Assembly (NCBI GenBank): GCA_020342235.1 | Contig: CP073213.1 | Span: forward strand, 784,501-848,500 | Direction: 5' to 3' | Source of the DNA: Saccharomycopsis phalli | Taxonomy: Eukaryota > Ascomycota > Saccharomycetes > Ascoideales > Saccharomycopsidaceae | Length of the DNA: 64,000 nt | Shown here: piece by piece, positions 31,301 through 42,698 of the stretch | Layout: the number at the start of each line of letters is the position of its first letter | Numbering within the stretch: the stretch's first letter is position 1 | Position numbers and translations under genes: made by a program | The notes under the pieces: generated by a model | Seen by the model: only the letters and a program-made list of their open reading frames with translations | Told to the model about the DNA's origin: nothing | Databases searched by the model: none

Positions 31301-31526
31301 ACGGGTGACGTACCACGAGATACCCAACGGCGAGGACGAGGGGCTTCTTGTGAAACGGCTCCGGGGCAACGCGCGGTACGGCCACAAGTCGATTGTCGTG
31401 TCGTTTGGCAACATCATGAAGGTGCTTTTCTTGGGTAACGACAACTTGATTTTGGACGTCGAGGAGGACGTGGCCAAGCGCAGCGGGTTGTCGTTTGTCA
31501 ATCGCCGCCGGGGACGCAGGGCCTAG
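28320..31526 (+). CDS. SCP1: Scap-like sterol-sensing protein (SREBP cleavage-activating type)
   Basis: The protein has 1068 residues, close to S. pombe Scp1 (about 1085). A first membrane segment lies near 40-61 (LAILLPGCLVFVLAYPALF), then a lumenal loop with NDHC and glycosylation-type sites, a sterol-sensing domain of five segments (about 235-410; EYMVLLCVKLVTITYFAISL, VGLLFAFAVEMSLSLLASV, ILMFAVTVVGVENMFRIL), two further segments near 455-475 and 545-565, and a C-terminal WD-repeat half from about 595 (GHSLDVVKVN, IVSIGMDHNVCMWTPS, GHVKCWSRDSEQWMW). Fungal Scap escorts the SREBP factor from ER to Golgi when sterol or oxygen is low. SREBP itself is not in the window. NCR1/Patched-type proteins lack the WD half. 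Confidence 0.85.
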   Translation: MIRLQRLQAQLNGINELIHSSLLMGYYTRLVHFISQRPQLAILLPGCLVFVLAYPALFTLYTTPDLVSTSPMTGFKHISVLPAESTPDFALKQLSFRRAKGVLTHDFLSSCLDVQTQILHGINSSDYALLSVLNFWNNSAEILANDHCLLRTIQQNIKDRLQPASDASQLLGGVTRLNGAVSGASSLTVSIFLRSDSVLASEWDTRLQAADLVLPNRTQKNFQVVLTWMSASEYMVLLCVKLVTITYFAISLLNVHGLRSKVGLLFAFAVEMSLSLLASVTVSFYMFQRLDFLQVPIQILMFAVTVVGVENMFRILSAVSKSKEQLRLPQKFARAVGRPCLVSSAVILVNLIFLAAVVPFVPHSTRQFCAFAAIALAIDHFLHLTYFIAVVSIDLRRQHSFANPIIRTTESGSYIFSTILGLNSSSKPTSSWFRHILAQVILKIKLPFTSSLTGALIMISVIVPLNVSWINVRWLPKTEGSLDRKSLGIIIGRLVSLGQFPGIRRDSNSVRLQVAVDEPVYPGADSTTTYQFDMYYILEFFACLAFVVATSLMVLKYYSQQLSHEDPVDGPDDVLEDRQSFSSIDLVHGHSLDVVKVNTDKGSPYIVSIGMDHNVCMWTPSAKPLKKPLVLPIDRYDWPIVHSVTSPGGKYAALFSKRGHVKCWSRDSEQWMWTVEVAAAKNSVPLESLFRQKTAERGKPVDDSVATELVFVYGSGEIFSLSLASGTLEETAISREPLNSANFLESPRVNDRLVCSTKLGQLIVATAVNNKWRARTMFIQEERYNRGKSLMTPLAMKNTHNNRRGSVNSMTNVLIPQNIPPHEFANSAVVTVQFVGMILRTYGVVAELLDVQTGTLVKRFHIGQFQKDTLQVFHDQPTHCRFCGCATISSFSIAYTELDSSTLIMHTFSIDNRAKNNICLRVERDPRETRCLGFDSVAEHQHWLANVEVWNLTDLNMVIGVKRRDPEESGLRFRGKRSTHISDLWEGFTMNSKGRVTYHEIPNGEDEGLLVKRLRGNARYGHKSIVVSFGNIMKVLFLGNDNLILDVEEDVAKRSGLSFVNRRRGRRA

Positions 31527-31565
31527 ACTACATGTACTTTTATTTTATATTGTTGTATACATATC

Positions 31566-33186
<1,621 letters not shown>

Positions 33187-34563
33187 CTACAACTTCAGAT
33201 CCTGGCCCTGCGCCAAGACAAACTTCACTTTATCCTCTAGTCCCTTTTTACCACCGTACCAAATAACCTTCCGCAACGCCTCTACTTTGCTCTTGACATC
33301 CCGCCCAGACGCATTCACAACCTCCTCATACTTTGGAAGCCCAAATACATTAAACACATAGTCGCTCGAGTCCTCCACGAGGGCAAAATTGCCCTTGAAC
33401 CTGTGAATATGGCCAAACGCCTCAATTGGCTGGAAACACACCTCGTCAACGTACTTGTCCAGGATATCGTGAATGTCGGAAAATAACCACGCCGGGTCGT
33501 TGGTCTTGTCAACCAACTTCTTGAACACGCCCTCCTGCAAGTCCGTTTGCGTCGCCTTGATGTTCATGTTCTTGCACAAGTTCAACTCGTCCTCGAGCGC
33601 CTGGTAGTTGTCAGCCTTGCTGGCAGACTGGAGGATCCGATACGAAAGTTTCACCGACAACAACGAACGGTCGCGGAACTTTTTCAAAGTCTCCCGCGCA
33701 AACGGATCGTCCAAGGACTCGAGGTAGTCAAACACCTCCTCGATGGTCGACGAGTAGTGGAACATGTCGTAAATGGTCTTCAACTGGCCGTTCGTGTACC
33801 GAAACTTGTAGTCTGGAGGCGCTGCCTCGCTAAACTGGTTAATCACTTCATTCACCTTCAAGAACCACGCGTCGCTGGCGTCACTCACGCCTCGCACATC
33901 AAACCCCACCCACTCGTTGGATGCCTTTACCAACGCATCCTCCAAGTCGGCCAACCGGCTGCTGGGGACAAAATGCGTGCCTGTGCCGGCCAACAAGTTG
34001 TCGTAGCCCAACAATATATCGCCGGTGAGGCAGATGTACCAGCCAAGGTACCTGTCCATGCGGGTGAAGAACCATGTGGCGCCCACGTCGGGGAAGAAGC
34101 CAATTGCCATTTCGGGCATGGTCAACTTCGTCGCCTCGGTGACGACACGAAAGGGGGTGTGGATGGAAAGCCCCACGCCGCCACCCATGGTGATGCCGTT
34201 CATGAGGGAGACGACTGGTTTTTTCAACTTGCCATAAAAGTAGTTGAGGGAGTACTCCTGGCGAAGCATCAGGATGGAGATGTCAGGGTGTCCCGCGAAG
34301 TTGAATTTGGCTAGTGCGACGACATCGCCGCCGGCACAGAATGCCTTGGGAATGCTTGACTTTTGGATGACCAAGTTGGACTCGGGACATTTGGCGTTGG
34401 AGGTGTAGAAATGGAACAACTTCTCAATGATGGAGATTGACAAGGAGTTGAGTTTCTTGGGCCGGTTCAAGATAACCTTGTGGGCGGTGCCGCAGTCCTC
34501 GAAGATGACGTCGGAGTCGTCAAACACGTACTGCCAGTCCTCTTTTGTAGATTGGTACTTCAT
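33187..34563 (-). CDS. EHD3: 3-hydroxyisobutyryl-CoA hydrolase (mitochondrial Ehd3 type)
   Basis: From the ATG at 34563 (MKYQSTKEDWQYVF) the protein has 458 residues. An in-frame ATG at 34611 would add 16 residues, but that stretch contains a TATAAAA box, so it may be promoter. Crotonase-fold blocks: VILNRPKKLNSLS, KAFCAGGDVVALAK (oxyanion loop), LMNGITMGGGVGLSIHTPFRV, MPEMAIGFFPDVGATWF with the catalytic Glu and Asp. The C-terminal region (RSLLSVKLSYRIL) is typical of HIBCH. It acts in valine breakdown and has been called a mitochondrial small-ribosome protein. The MKYQ start has little targeting character, so the start is uncertain. Confidence 0.88.
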   Translation of the reverse strand: MKYQSTKEDWQYVFDDSDVIFEDCGTAHKVILNRPKKLNSLSISIIEKLFHFYTSNAKCPESNLVIQKSSIPKAFCAGGDVVALAKFNFAGHPDISILMLRQEYSLNYFYGKLKKPVVSLMNGITMGGGVGLSIHTPFRVVTEATKLTMPEMAIGFFPDVGATWFFTRMDRYLGWYICLTGDILLGYDNLLAGTGTHFVPSSRLADLEDALVKASNEWVGFDVRGVSDASDAWFLKVNEVINQFSEAAPPDYKFRYTNGQLKTIYDMFHYSSTIEEVFDYLESLDDPFARETLKKFRDRSLLSVKLSYRILQSASKADNYQALEDELNLCKNMNIKATQTDLQEGVFKKLVDKTNDPAWLFSDIHDILDKYVDEVCFQPIEAFGHIHRFKGNFALVEDSSDYVFNVFGLPKYEEVVNASGRDVKSKVEALRKVIWYGGKKGLEDKVKFVLAQGQDLKL

Positions 34564-34730
34564 GGTGGGTAAAATCGGTGCGGGCTTGCTGCTTTTATAC
34601 CTCGCATGCAAAGTCTGCCATTATGCATGTACTCCGCATTTGGCAACTACAAGTCGATAATTACTATTATAATTACACACTCAGTCAGTCAACAACTTCC
34701 ATATGGTTAAAAAAAAAGCAAATTACAAGC

Positions 34731-36638
34731 CTAGGCAGACGCCTCTGCAGCTGGCTCTCCCTCTCCAGCAGTCGAATTCTTGTACTCTTCGTAAGCAGCA
34801 TACGCATCAGCAAATCGGGTCTTGAAGATCTCCTCGTCATCCAACATTTGCAAAATCTCCTGGTTGTCCAAGTCCAAGATCATCCCGGTGATCTTGCCAG
34901 CAGACTCCTGGTCAAGGTTCAACTTCGGGTTCGACAACACCTTTGGATACAACTCCTCGCCAAGCAATCGCTTTTGCTGCTCGACTGGGTAGTTTGGCAA
35001 AATCGCAGCCAACTGGGCAACATTCGAAACTGGAGCATCGCCTTGTGGTCCACGTGGACGCTGGTTACGGTTGTTTTGGAAGAAACGGTTGTTTGGTGCC
35101 CCGCCCCGGACGTTTTGCCCTTGAGGACCGACAAACGGTGGAACCCCGTACATTGGCACTGGCTGTCCGTTTGGACCCTGGTTTCCCCATTGGCCCTGTG
35201 GTGGTGGGCCTGGACGTGGCATACCCTGTTGCATCAACATCTGAGGGTTCACTGGACCTCCACGTGGCGGAGCAAAGTTTGGCTGGCCAGCCTGGCCATA
35301 GAACATTGGGTGCATGAACTGGTTTGGAACCCCGTGGGCGGCCTGCTGCTGCAAGCGCATTTGGTTGCGGGCCTCAATCTGCTGCACCAACTGCGCGCGT
35401 CGGACGTCCTTCCGCTGGGCCAATGCCACGTAGAGCGGCTTTCCGGCCACCATACGCTGGTTCATCTCGGAGACGGCCTTGGTGGCCTCGTCTGGCGTCG
35501 AGAAGCAGACAAACCCAAAGCCCTTGGACTGGCCGCTCTCGTCGGTCATGACCTTGGCAGACGTGATGTTTCCAAAGGAAATAAACTCCTCCTTCAACTT
35601 CTCGTCGTCAATCGAGTCGTCCAAGTTCTTCACAAAGAGATTGACCCCTTGGTACTTGGTGATCTTCTCCAACCGTGCTGCCTCGTGCTGCTTCTTCAAC
35701 TCCTCCATACGCTCACGCTTCTTCTGCGCACGGCCCACATACAACTTCTTGCCCTTGAACTCCACGTCGTTCAACTTCTCCACAGCCTCAGCCGCATCCT
35801 CGTGATTCTCGTAGTTGACAAACCCAAATCCCTTGGACTTGCCCTCGAAATCCTTCTCAATCACCGCAGAGGTCACCTCACCATACTTGCCAAAAAACTC
35901 CTTGAGCTCCTCGTCAGTAACCTCCGCATCGACGTTCTTCACGTAGATGTTGGTGAAGTTCGACTTCAACTCCTCCAACTTGGACATCCGGTCCTTCTTG
36001 GAGATGTGCGGCGCAACATACACCGCCCGGTCGTTGAGCAACATCCCATTGACAGCCTCAACCGCATTCTTGGCAGCCTCGTCGGTCTCGTAGTGCACAA
36101 ACCCAAACCCCCGGCTCACGCCAAAGTCGTCGGTGGCAACTTTACACGACAAGATCTTGCCAAACGCAGAAAAGGTGTCGTGCAACAACTTGTTGTCAAT
36201 GTCCGGGTGCAAGTTCTTGATGAAAATGTTCCCGTTGCCCGACCGACGCGACGAAGGGTCTCTCTGCGACCACATGATCCGGCACGGTCTCCCCTTGATT
36301 GGACTGTAGTTCAACTGCTCCAATGCCTTCTCACCGTCAGCCTGAACACTGAAGTTCACATATGCATATCCCAATGATCGCTTGGTGATCGCATCACGGC
36401 ACACTCGGATCGACGACACCTGGCCAATTGGTGAGAAAATCTCAAACAACAACGCCTCGTTCACCGATGGATCCAACTCGCCAACGTACAATGAAGCAGA
36501 AGGCTCACTGGATGCAGAACTCTCCTCCTCTCCTGCTGGCTTCTCCTCAGTGCTAACCGTCTCCTTAGCAGCACCCTCCTCCTTTTGGTCAATAGACAAC
36601 TTGTCCATGAGCTTGGAAGTCTCTTCAACACTAGCCAT
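34731..36638 (-). CDS. PAB1: Poly(A)-binding protein
   Basis: The protein has 635 residues. Four RRM domains are seen at about 50-128 ([17 protein letters not shown]), 138-216 ([17 protein letters not shown]), 231-308 ([17 protein letters not shown]) and 334-412 ([17 protein letters not shown]), each with an RNP1 of the type [11 protein letters not shown] Pro/Gln/Gly-rich linker follows, then the MLLE (PABC) domain near 540-620 ([21 protein letters not shown]). The N-terminus has the acidic Ser/Glu-rich leader of yeast Pab1. It coats mRNA poly(A) tails and binds eIF4G. No CTG codon seen. An A14 run directly precedes the ATG on the coding strand. Confidence 0.98.
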   Translation of the reverse strand: MASVEETSKLMDKLSIDQKEEGAAKETVSTEEKPAGEEESSASSEPSASLYVGELDPSVNEALLFEIFSPIGQVSSIRVCRDAITKRSLGYAYVNFSVQADGEKALEQLNYSPIKGRPCRIMWSQRDPSSRRSGNGNIFIKNLHPDIDNKLLHDTFSAFGKILSCKVATDDFGVSRGFGFVHYETDEAAKNAVEAVNGMLLNDRAVYVAPHISKKDRMSKLEELKSNFTNIYVKNVDAEVTDEELKEFFGKYGEVTSAVIEKDFEGKSKGFGFVNYENHEDAAEAVEKLNDVEFKGKKLYVGRAQKKRERMEELKKQHEAARLEKITKYQGVNLFVKNLDDSIDDEKLKEEFISFGNITSAKVMTDESGQSKGFGFVCFSTPDEATKAVSEMNQRMVAGKPLYVALAQRKDVRRAQLVQQIEARNQMRLQQQAAHGVPNQFMHPMFYGQAGQPNFAPPRGGPVNPQMLMQQGMPRPGPPPQGQWGNQGPNGQPVPMYGVPPFVGPQGQNVRGGAPNNRFFQNNRNQRPRGPQGDAPVSNVAQLAAILPNYPVEQQKRLLGEELYPKVLSNPKLNLDQESAGKITGMILDLDNQEILQMLDDEEIFKTRFADAYAAYEEYKNSTAGEGEPAAEASA

Positions 36639-36990
36639 TTTTTTTTTTTTTTGGGATTTTTTCTAAAAGTTTAAGGAAATTTTTTTTTTTTGGGGTTTTT
36701 GTCGAACTCGAAAATGTATTATACAAAGCAAAAAAAAAGGGGGCAAGGGCGACTTTTTTTTTGGGGTTTTTTTGTACTTTTTAAAAGATTTTCGATACTT
36801 AAATATCCAGTCAAAGGAAACTCGGTATTTAGAAGTTCTTGGTTTTTTTAGGAGCTAAGTTGAAAAAAAAATTTTCGAATGGGTTGATCTCCGGGGCTCA
36901 TAACAAATGAAAAATCCACGGGCTCGCAATTGCTGGGACCTGTGGGCAGCGTCACCGGGTAACTACAATGCTGTGTGGAGCCAATATGTA
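36639..36990 (-). promoter_or_regulatory. PAB1 leader with several oligo(A) tracts
   Basis: On the coding strand there are A runs of 14 directly before the ATG, 6 at about 36659-36664, 11 at 36680-36690, 9 near 36730, 9 near 36755 and 9 near 36864, mostly separated by short C-rich pieces. Oligo(A) in PABP mRNA leaders is a known autoregulatory site in animals and is a reasonable inference here. The far end also holds the eIF3h 3' region. Confidence 0.6.
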
Positions 36991-38055
36991 TTAATTACTC
37001 AAGCCATTCTTAATGGCAAATGCCTTCACCAACTCACCAACCCCCTTCAATTCTAGGTCATTACAAAATCCGTCTATGCTGGCACTGATGAGCAAGTTCT
37101 CGTATCTGCTCGGCTCGGCGGGTAGCTTGAACTGCGACTTCCAGCCATTTTCCACGTCAATCTCCTTCTCGCCGTTTTTGATCTTGGCAATGTTCTCGGT
37201 CTTTGCGTTTTGCTTCCACAGTTGCACCTTGGCCAATTCCCGCGAGTATTGTCTCTGGTAGTAGTTGAAGTTGTTCAAGTCGTAGTTGTAGTCGTCTATC
37301 GAGTCGACCAACTTGTTGATGACTCCGTCCGTGCAGTTGAATCCGGTCAACTTCAACGAGTCAACGTTCGACAAGAGCTTTGACTGCTGCTCGTCCGTCA
37401 GCTCGAGCAAGTTGTTTGTGTCCAAGTCGTTGAGGATGTTCTGCGAGACCTTCAGCCGGAGATCCAACAAAAAGAGCGACACAAGGTGGGAGTTGTGGAT
37501 CTGCACTGGGAGCTCCACCAAGATGCTCTTGTAGTCCAAGTTGTTCTCCTCCAACGTCTGCCGGGTGAACTTGGTCGAGTTGCCGTTCTTGACAAAGCTC
37601 TGGATAAACTGTTCGCTGAGCCGGAACGCCTTTAACGACAAGATCCCGTTCTGTAGCTTCGACGCATCGTGCACAAGCAATATACTGTTCTCGTAGCTGT
37701 TCAATTGCGCGTACAACAAGGAATCAATGACCTGATGCGAGAAGAAGTTGGCAGAGCATGTGCTCTGGTACCATCCGACAAACTGCGAGGCGTACCCTGT
37801 GACCTTCAACTGGCTGATGAGGTCCTTGACGTATTTCTGGTTTGACTTCAATTTGAACGACAACGCTTCGTTCGACTCGCCGCTGCTTGGGAAGGAGAAT
37901 GCGTGGGACACGCTCACGACCTTGTCGGAGGTGTCGAGCCCCAAAAGCGGTCCGCTCACCGACCCAGAAGAGTTCTGGGACGCGTGCTTGATTATTCGCA
38001 AGACAATACTGCTCTCGATCTCGACGATATTGGCAGATGGTTTCGAAAACGACAT
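36991..38055 (-). CDS. Translation initiation factor eIF3 subunit h (MPN domain)
   Basis: From the ATG at 38055 ([21 protein letters not shown]) the protein has 354 residues, as in eIF3h of other fungi. The N-terminal MPN domain (about 8-150) starts [17 protein letters not shown], continues [22 protein letters not shown], and has [21 protein letters not shown]. It lacks the full JAMM metalloprotease set, as expected for eIF3h. The C-terminal half has long helices ([23 protein letters not shown]). S. cerevisiae has no eIF3h, so a retained copy indicates a fuller eIF3. It is head-to-head with KRS1, with 110 bp between starts that include a long T-tract. Confidence 0.85.
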   Translation of the reverse strand: MSFSKPSANIVEIESSIVLRIIKHASQNSSGSVSGPLLGLDTSDKVVSVSHAFSFPSSGESNEALSFKLKSNQKYVKDLISQLKVTGYASQFVGWYQSTCSANFFSHQVIDSLLYAQLNSYENSILLVHDASKLQNGILSLKAFRLSEQFIQSFVKNGNSTKFTRQTLEENNLDYKSILVELPVQIHNSHLVSLFLLDLRLKVSQNILNDLDTNNLLELTDEQQSKLLSNVDSLKLTGFNCTDGVINKLVDSIDDYNYDLNNFNYYQRQYSRELAKVQLWKQNAKTENIAKIKNGEKEIDVENGWKSQFKLPAEPSRYENLLISASIDGFCNDLELKGVGELVKAFAIKNGLSN

Positions 38056-38165
38056 GGTCAATGAGGGTGGTTGCCGTAAAATTTTTCCTAGGGCCAAAGG
38101 GCCGGGTAAGCAGCGCCTGGCTTTTTTTTTTTTTCACTTGCTCAAACCGTCTGCAAAGCTTATAC

Positions 38166-39908
38166 ATGTCGGTGGAAAAAGCTACTGAAGAAGTGCAGAA
38201 ATTGCACCTTGACGACGTCACTGGGGAGCGAGTCTCCAAGTCCGAGTTGAAGAAACGGCAAAAGGCCCGGGCTGTTGAGGCCAAAAAGGCTGCCAAGGCC
38301 AAGGCCAATCCGCCCGTGGCCAAGCCCAAGAAGGAGTCCTTGAAGGACATTACGCCAAACCAGTTCCATGAGTTGCGGTCGCGGGAGATTGACGAGTTGC
38401 GCACCAGCAAGTCGCCAAACCCATACCCACACAAGTTCCAAAACACCATTGGCGTCAAGGAGTTTGTGAATAAGTGGTCGCACTTGCAGCGGGGCGAGGT
38501 CAAGGACGACGTGGAAATATGTCTTTCGGGGCGGATCATGACGAAGCGTGAGGCCGGAAAGAGCTTGCGGTTCTATGTGTTGCAGGGAGAAGGCATCCAG
38601 ATCCAGGTAATGGCGCAGTTGGCCGACTGTCTGGGCGACTACTTGGCCATGAACGACATCCTCAGAAGAGGTGACATCATCGGGGTCAAGGGCTATCCAG
38701 GCAGAACCCAGCCAAAGAAGGGTGGCGAGGGCGAATTGTCGGTGTTTGCGCGCGACATCACCTTGTTGTCGCCATGTTTGCACATGTTGCCAGCCGAGCA
38801 TTTTGGGTTCAAGGACCAGGAGTCCCGCTACAGAAAACGGTACTTGGACTTGATCATGAACAAAAACGTCCGCGACAAGTTCTTGGTGCGCTCCAAGATC
38901 ATCACCTACCTCCGTGACTTTTTGAACGCACGCGAGTTCATCGAGGTCGAGACCCCGATCTTGAACGTAATTGCTGGCGGAGCCACCGCCAAGCCGTTTA
39001 CAACACACCACAACGACTTGAACATGGAGATGTACCTTCGAATTGCTCCGGAATTGTTCTTGAAGGAGCTTGTTGTTGGTGGCTTGGACCGGGTCTACGA
39101 AATCGGAAGACAATTTAGAAACGAGGGTATCGACATGACCCACAACCCAGAGTTTTCCACCTGTGAGTTCTACCAAGCATACGCAGACGTCTATGACTTG
39201 ATGGACATGACCGAATTGTTGTTCTCGGAAATGGTAAAGTCCATCACCGGCGACTACGTAATCACGTACCATGCGGACGGGCCTGAGAGCGAGCCAATGA
39301 AGCTTGACTTTAGCAGACCATGGAAGCGGGTTGACATGATCGAGGGCTTGGAGAAGCTCTTCAACGTCAAGTTCCCTCCAGGAGACCAGTTGCACACCGA
39401 AGAGGCCGGAAAGTTCCTCAAGGACGTTCTTGCCAAGAACAAGCTCGAATGTTCGCCTCCATTAACCAACGCCAGAATGTTGGACAAGTTGGTGGGTGAG
39501 CTTGAGGACAAGTGCATCAACCCAACATTTATCTTTGGGCACCCACAGATGATGTCGCCATTGGCAAAGTACCACCGTTCGATTCCTGGCTTGTGTGAGC
39601 GATTCGAGGTGTTTGTGGGTACCAAGGAGATTGTCAATGCATACACCGAGTTGAACGATCCGTTTGACCAAAAGGCCAGATTTGAGGAGCAGGCCAAACA
39701 AAAGGCTCAGGGTGACGACGAGGCTCAGTTGGTCGACGAGACCTTTATCAATGCTTTGGAGTACGGTTTGCCGCCAACCGGAGGCTGGGGCTGTGGTATT
39801 GACCGGATTGCCATGTTCTTGACCAACAGCAACACCATCAGAGAAGTGTTGTTATTTCCTACTTTGAAGCCAGAGGAGAAGAAGCAAGAGGAGAAGAAGA
39901 GCGAGTAG
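38166..39908 (+). CDS. KRS1: Cytosolic lysyl-tRNA synthetase
   Basis: The start is at 38166 ([17 protein letters not shown]), giving 580 residues (S. cerevisiae 591). A basic Lys/Ala-rich helix (about 20-60) precedes the OB-fold anticodon-binding domain (about 110-220). Class II motifs: motif 1 [19 protein letters not shown], motif 2 [19 protein letters not shown], motif 3 [18 protein letters not shown]. The C-terminus is a Lys/Glu-rich tail. The basic N-terminal helix and lack of an import signal indicate the cytosolic enzyme. Confidence 0.97.
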   Translation: MSVEKATEEVQKLHLDDVTGERVSKSELKKRQKARAVEAKKAAKAKANPPVAKPKKESLKDITPNQFHELRSREIDELRTSKSPNPYPHKFQNTIGVKEFVNKWSHLQRGEVKDDVEICLSGRIMTKREAGKSLRFYVLQGEGIQIQVMAQLADCLGDYLAMNDILRRGDIIGVKGYPGRTQPKKGGEGELSVFARDITLLSPCLHMLPAEHFGFKDQESRYRKRYLDLIMNKNVRDKFLVRSKIITYLRDFLNAREFIEVETPILNVIAGGATAKPFTTHHNDLNMEMYLRIAPELFLKELVVGGLDRVYEIGRQFRNEGIDMTHNPEFSTCEFYQAYADVYDLMDMTELLFSEMVKSITGDYVITYHADGPESEPMKLDFSRPWKRVDMIEGLEKLFNVKFPPGDQLHTEEAGKFLKDVLAKNKLECSPPLTNARMLDKLVGELEDKCINPTFIFGHPQMMSPLAKYHRSIPGLCERFEVFVGTKEIVNAYTELNDPFDQKARFEEQAKQKAQGDDEAQLVDETFINALEYGLPPTGGWGCGIDRIAMFLTNSNTIREVLLFPTLKPEEKKQEEKKSE

Positions 39909-40859
39909 TGGTCAAATAGAGGGCTTAGTGTTAATATATTTTAGTTCTACGTGGTGTAGCAATGATTGGGTGTAGTGACATGTGTCTGTTTTTACATTGG
40001 ATGAAATAATTAATCGTCCATGCAACAATGGATGGATTGGGTGGTGCAATACAGTATTTGGTGCTCTATTCATTTCTTTGTAGACCAATGACTTGAGCTA
40101 CCTGACAACTTCTGGTGAGACTCAAGTCCATTACATGACTATAATAATAATAGTATTTATTTTTGTATTTAGCTATATTGTCTCCGGCATTATGGTCATT
40201 TGACAAATATATTTGCATGACTAGGTAAGCAGTGACAGTCTAGCTAAATAATCATTTGCCAACTACAGACTAAACCTATAGCATCAATATATTAGACATG
40301 GACTATAGAATGAAATTATAAATTTACAATAACTAGGCTGACACTATGGTTGGCTTAATCGACAATGTGTATGCTCTCGGTAGTGTTTGGAAATGGGCAA
40401 GCATTTCTCAATCAACTAGACAATTTGGCTACTATTGAAATTATCCACGCCAATTGTGACTCGTTACAACTCGTTACAGTAATATCATGAGCGATATACA
40501 ATGTTGTAGTTATGCATTGACAAATGTTGGCCAGTATTTGCATTGCCTAGATCATGAAATAATAAAACTACGATATACTCAAATGAATCAACTGCAATAA
40601 ACTCACAATGATCAACTGTAATATACTTACAAAATCAACTGCAATATACTCACAAATCAACTGCGATATACTCACAAATCAACTGCAATATACTCACAAA
40701 TCAACTGCAATATACTCACTGATCAAATCAAAACCCAGCCGGAATTATAAGCACAATAACCCCGTCGGTATACATCGCATTGGAAAACAACTCCCAACCT
40801 TTCTGCTATAATCTACCCGTGATAATACATTGCATATTGTACATTATTACATGCTCAAA
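39909..40859. other. 0.95 kb spacer downstream of KRS1 and TRM7
   Basis: A convergent spacer, unusually long for this window. No gene seen. Its right third holds a 22-bp minisatellite, listed separately. Confidence 0.6.
40570..40720. repeat. 22-bp minisatellite
   Basis: Four near-perfect copies of AATCAACTGCAATATACTCA + CA run from 40633 to 40720, with one or two diverged copies to the left. Confidence 0.92.
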
Positions 40860-41768
40860 CTACACCTTCTGCCTCAACTCACCCCTACGCTTCATTTCAA
40901 TTGCCTTTTTATATGGCGGAGCAGTAGGCGCCTGCACGGGCTCCAAACTCAACTGGCCAAACTGCTCGACAGAATAAGTGGCATCGGAGTCGTAGCTGGA
41001 CAAGTCACCACAGGCAATAAAGGGAGAAATATCGCGCGGCTCGTTTGGCAAGAAGTTCACCAACTGGTTTCCAAGCACGTGCTTCCCGATGCCCGAGTTC
41101 TCGAAAAACTCCTCTGTCGATTGGTTCAACTTGAGCTCGGGTTTCCAGTTTGGTGTCGGACAGTAGCCACGACACACAATGAAGGCTTCTAACGACGTGC
41201 CTCTGGAGGCCCGAGGCTTGGCACATATCACCTCCTTAAAAAGGTACCCCAACTGGCTGTACATGAGATCGATATCTCTTCCACGAAAGATCTTAGCGAC
41301 AAACGATCCCCCGGGCCGTAGAAGGCACGTGGTTAGCTGCAATGCCGACAAAATCAACTGCGCCTGTATATACTCGTCCAAATCATGCAACCCAGTCACG
41401 TCAGGCGCCCCGTCACTACATATAAAATCCGCAGGCTCGCCGCCAAAGATATCGAGGATCTTGGTGAGTGTTTTTGGATGCGTGATGTCGGCCTGCAACG
41501 TCGTGACTCCTGGAATCGGCGACATTGGCTGCAAGTCTACTGCAACGATCTTGGCGTTATCATGGTCGCCATTTTCATAAATTTCGCGGCTCAACACCTG
41601 CGACCAAGAGCCTGGAGCGGCACAGAGGTCGACGACCCGGCTGATGCCCTTGAAAAGATGGAACTGCTCGTTCAATTGAAGAAGCTTGAACGCCGACCGC
41701 GCCCTCCAGCCTTCCTCCTTTGCCTTTCGGTAGTACAAGTCCCGTTTGTCCTTGCTGCTCTTTCCCAT
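40860..41768 (-). CDS. TRM7: tRNA anticodon-loop 2'-O-methyltransferase Trm7
   Basis: The start at 41768 ([23 protein letters not shown], shown in part) gives 302 residues, near the usual 310. The RrmJ/FtsJ fold is clear: [17 protein letters not shown]-binding [49 protein letters not shown], and [17 protein letters not shown] with the catalytic Lys set K-D-K-E ([22 protein letters not shown]). Trm7 with Trm732 or Trm734 modifies positions 32 and 34, for example in tRNA-Phe. Head-to-head with RSM10, 114 bp between starts. Confidence 0.96.
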   Translation of the reverse strand: MGKSSKDKRDLYYRKAKEEGWRARSAFKLLQLNEQFHLFKGISRVVDLCAAPGSWSQVLSREIYENGDHDNAKIVAVDLQPMSPIPGVTTLQADITHPKTLTKILDIFGGEPADFICSDGAPDVTGLHDLDEYIQAQLILSALQLTTCLLRPGGSFVAKIFRGRDIDLMYSQLGYLFKEVICAKPRASRGTSLEAFIVCRGYCPTPNWKPELKLNQSTEEFFENSGIGKHVLGNQLVNFLPNEPRDISPFIACGDLSSYDSDATYSVEQFGQLSLEPVQAPTAPPYKKAIEMKRRGELRQKV

Positions 41769-41882
41769 GGCGGTTTCCCACTGGTAAATTTTCAGCCATG
41801 CCTTGGGCCGGGTACTCGGCCGATGCTCATGTCCGGGTAGGCGTGCGTGTATGAAAATTTCTGGCAGTTGCAGAGCGACAAA

Positions 41883-42539
41883 ATGCTTCGACAAGTGCGG
41901 TTGTTCAGCACCGGTTCCGGGTTGCTAAACAAGGCTCTCAAGTACGATCCGAAGGTCTTTTCGCAGACTGACAAGGGTAGGGTTTTCCCCTTGGGAGTTG
42001 AGGCGATATACCACGAGCCGCTACGGCATGAAATCAAGCACCACGACTTGGTGGCCGAGATCCATTTGCGCTCGTATGGGATTGACAACTTGGACTTTTT
42101 CATAAATTTCGCGATGCGTGCCGCGTACTACTTGGGCATTCCTTTGAAAGGAGTCGCCTCCTTGCCCACAAAGATGGAGAAATGGACGGTTATCCAGGCG
42201 CCATTTATCTTTGCCAAGCTGAAGGAGAACTTTGAGAGACGCACCCACAAGCGGCTTATAAAAGCATACGACGCAAACCCAGAGGTCGTGGATATGTGGA
42301 TCTCGTTGCTACACAAGCACTCAATGCCTGGGATTGGAATCAAGACCAATGTGTTTGCTAGAGAGGGATTGGACGCCTTGAAGGAGTTGGACGACGTAAC
42401 ATTGGACGTGGACAAGAACATACCGTACTTGAAAAACGCCGGAGAGAACACCGACTTGGTTGCTGAGCGTGTGAAGGAGTTGTTAAACGACCCTGTATTC
42501 AAGGAGCACTTGGGCCAGCCCCAGAAGGTGGAGAAGTAA
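41883..42539 (+). CDS. RSM10: Mitochondrial small-subunit ribosomal protein uS10 (Rsm10)
   Basis: The start at 41883 ([21 protein letters not shown], first 20 residues give a basic presequence) gives 218 residues. The S10 domain spans about 60-165: [57 protein letters not shown]-type block, and the region after THKRLIK. It is part of the mitochondrial 37S subunit. An upstream in-frame ATG at 41847 would spoil the presequence. Confidence 0.92.
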   Translation: MLRQVRLFSTGSGLLNKALKYDPKVFSQTDKGRVFPLGVEAIYHEPLRHEIKHHDLVAEIHLRSYGIDNLDFFINFAMRAAYYLGIPLKGVASLPTKMEKWTVIQAPFIFAKLKENFERRTHKRLIKAYDANPEVVDMWISLLHKHSMPGIGIKTNVFAREGLDALKELDDVTLDVDKNIPYLKNAGENTDLVAERVKELLNDPVFKEHLGQPQKVEK

Positions 42540-42698
42540 CTACTGTAAATAGGAATGAACATGAACGTAATAACTAGTCAATTGAGTATTTGTGAGGTAG
42601 ACTTTGAGGTCTGTTATTTTACCACAACATGGATTGCCAATCTTGGATTTCCCTATGGATTCCCCATGGGTTCCCCATGTATTTCAACTGTGTATTCT

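Noticed and set aside
34578-36377. A 599-codon open frame antisense to PAB1
   Set aside because: It is Leu/Val/Arg-rich because it mirrors PAB1's biased codons, starts upstream in the PAB1 3' spacer without an independent promoter sign, and matches no family. PAB1 on the other strand is certain.
38160-39395. A 411-codon frame antisense to KRS1
   Set aside because: Shadow of the strongly biased KRS1 codons; KRS1 has all class II motifs.
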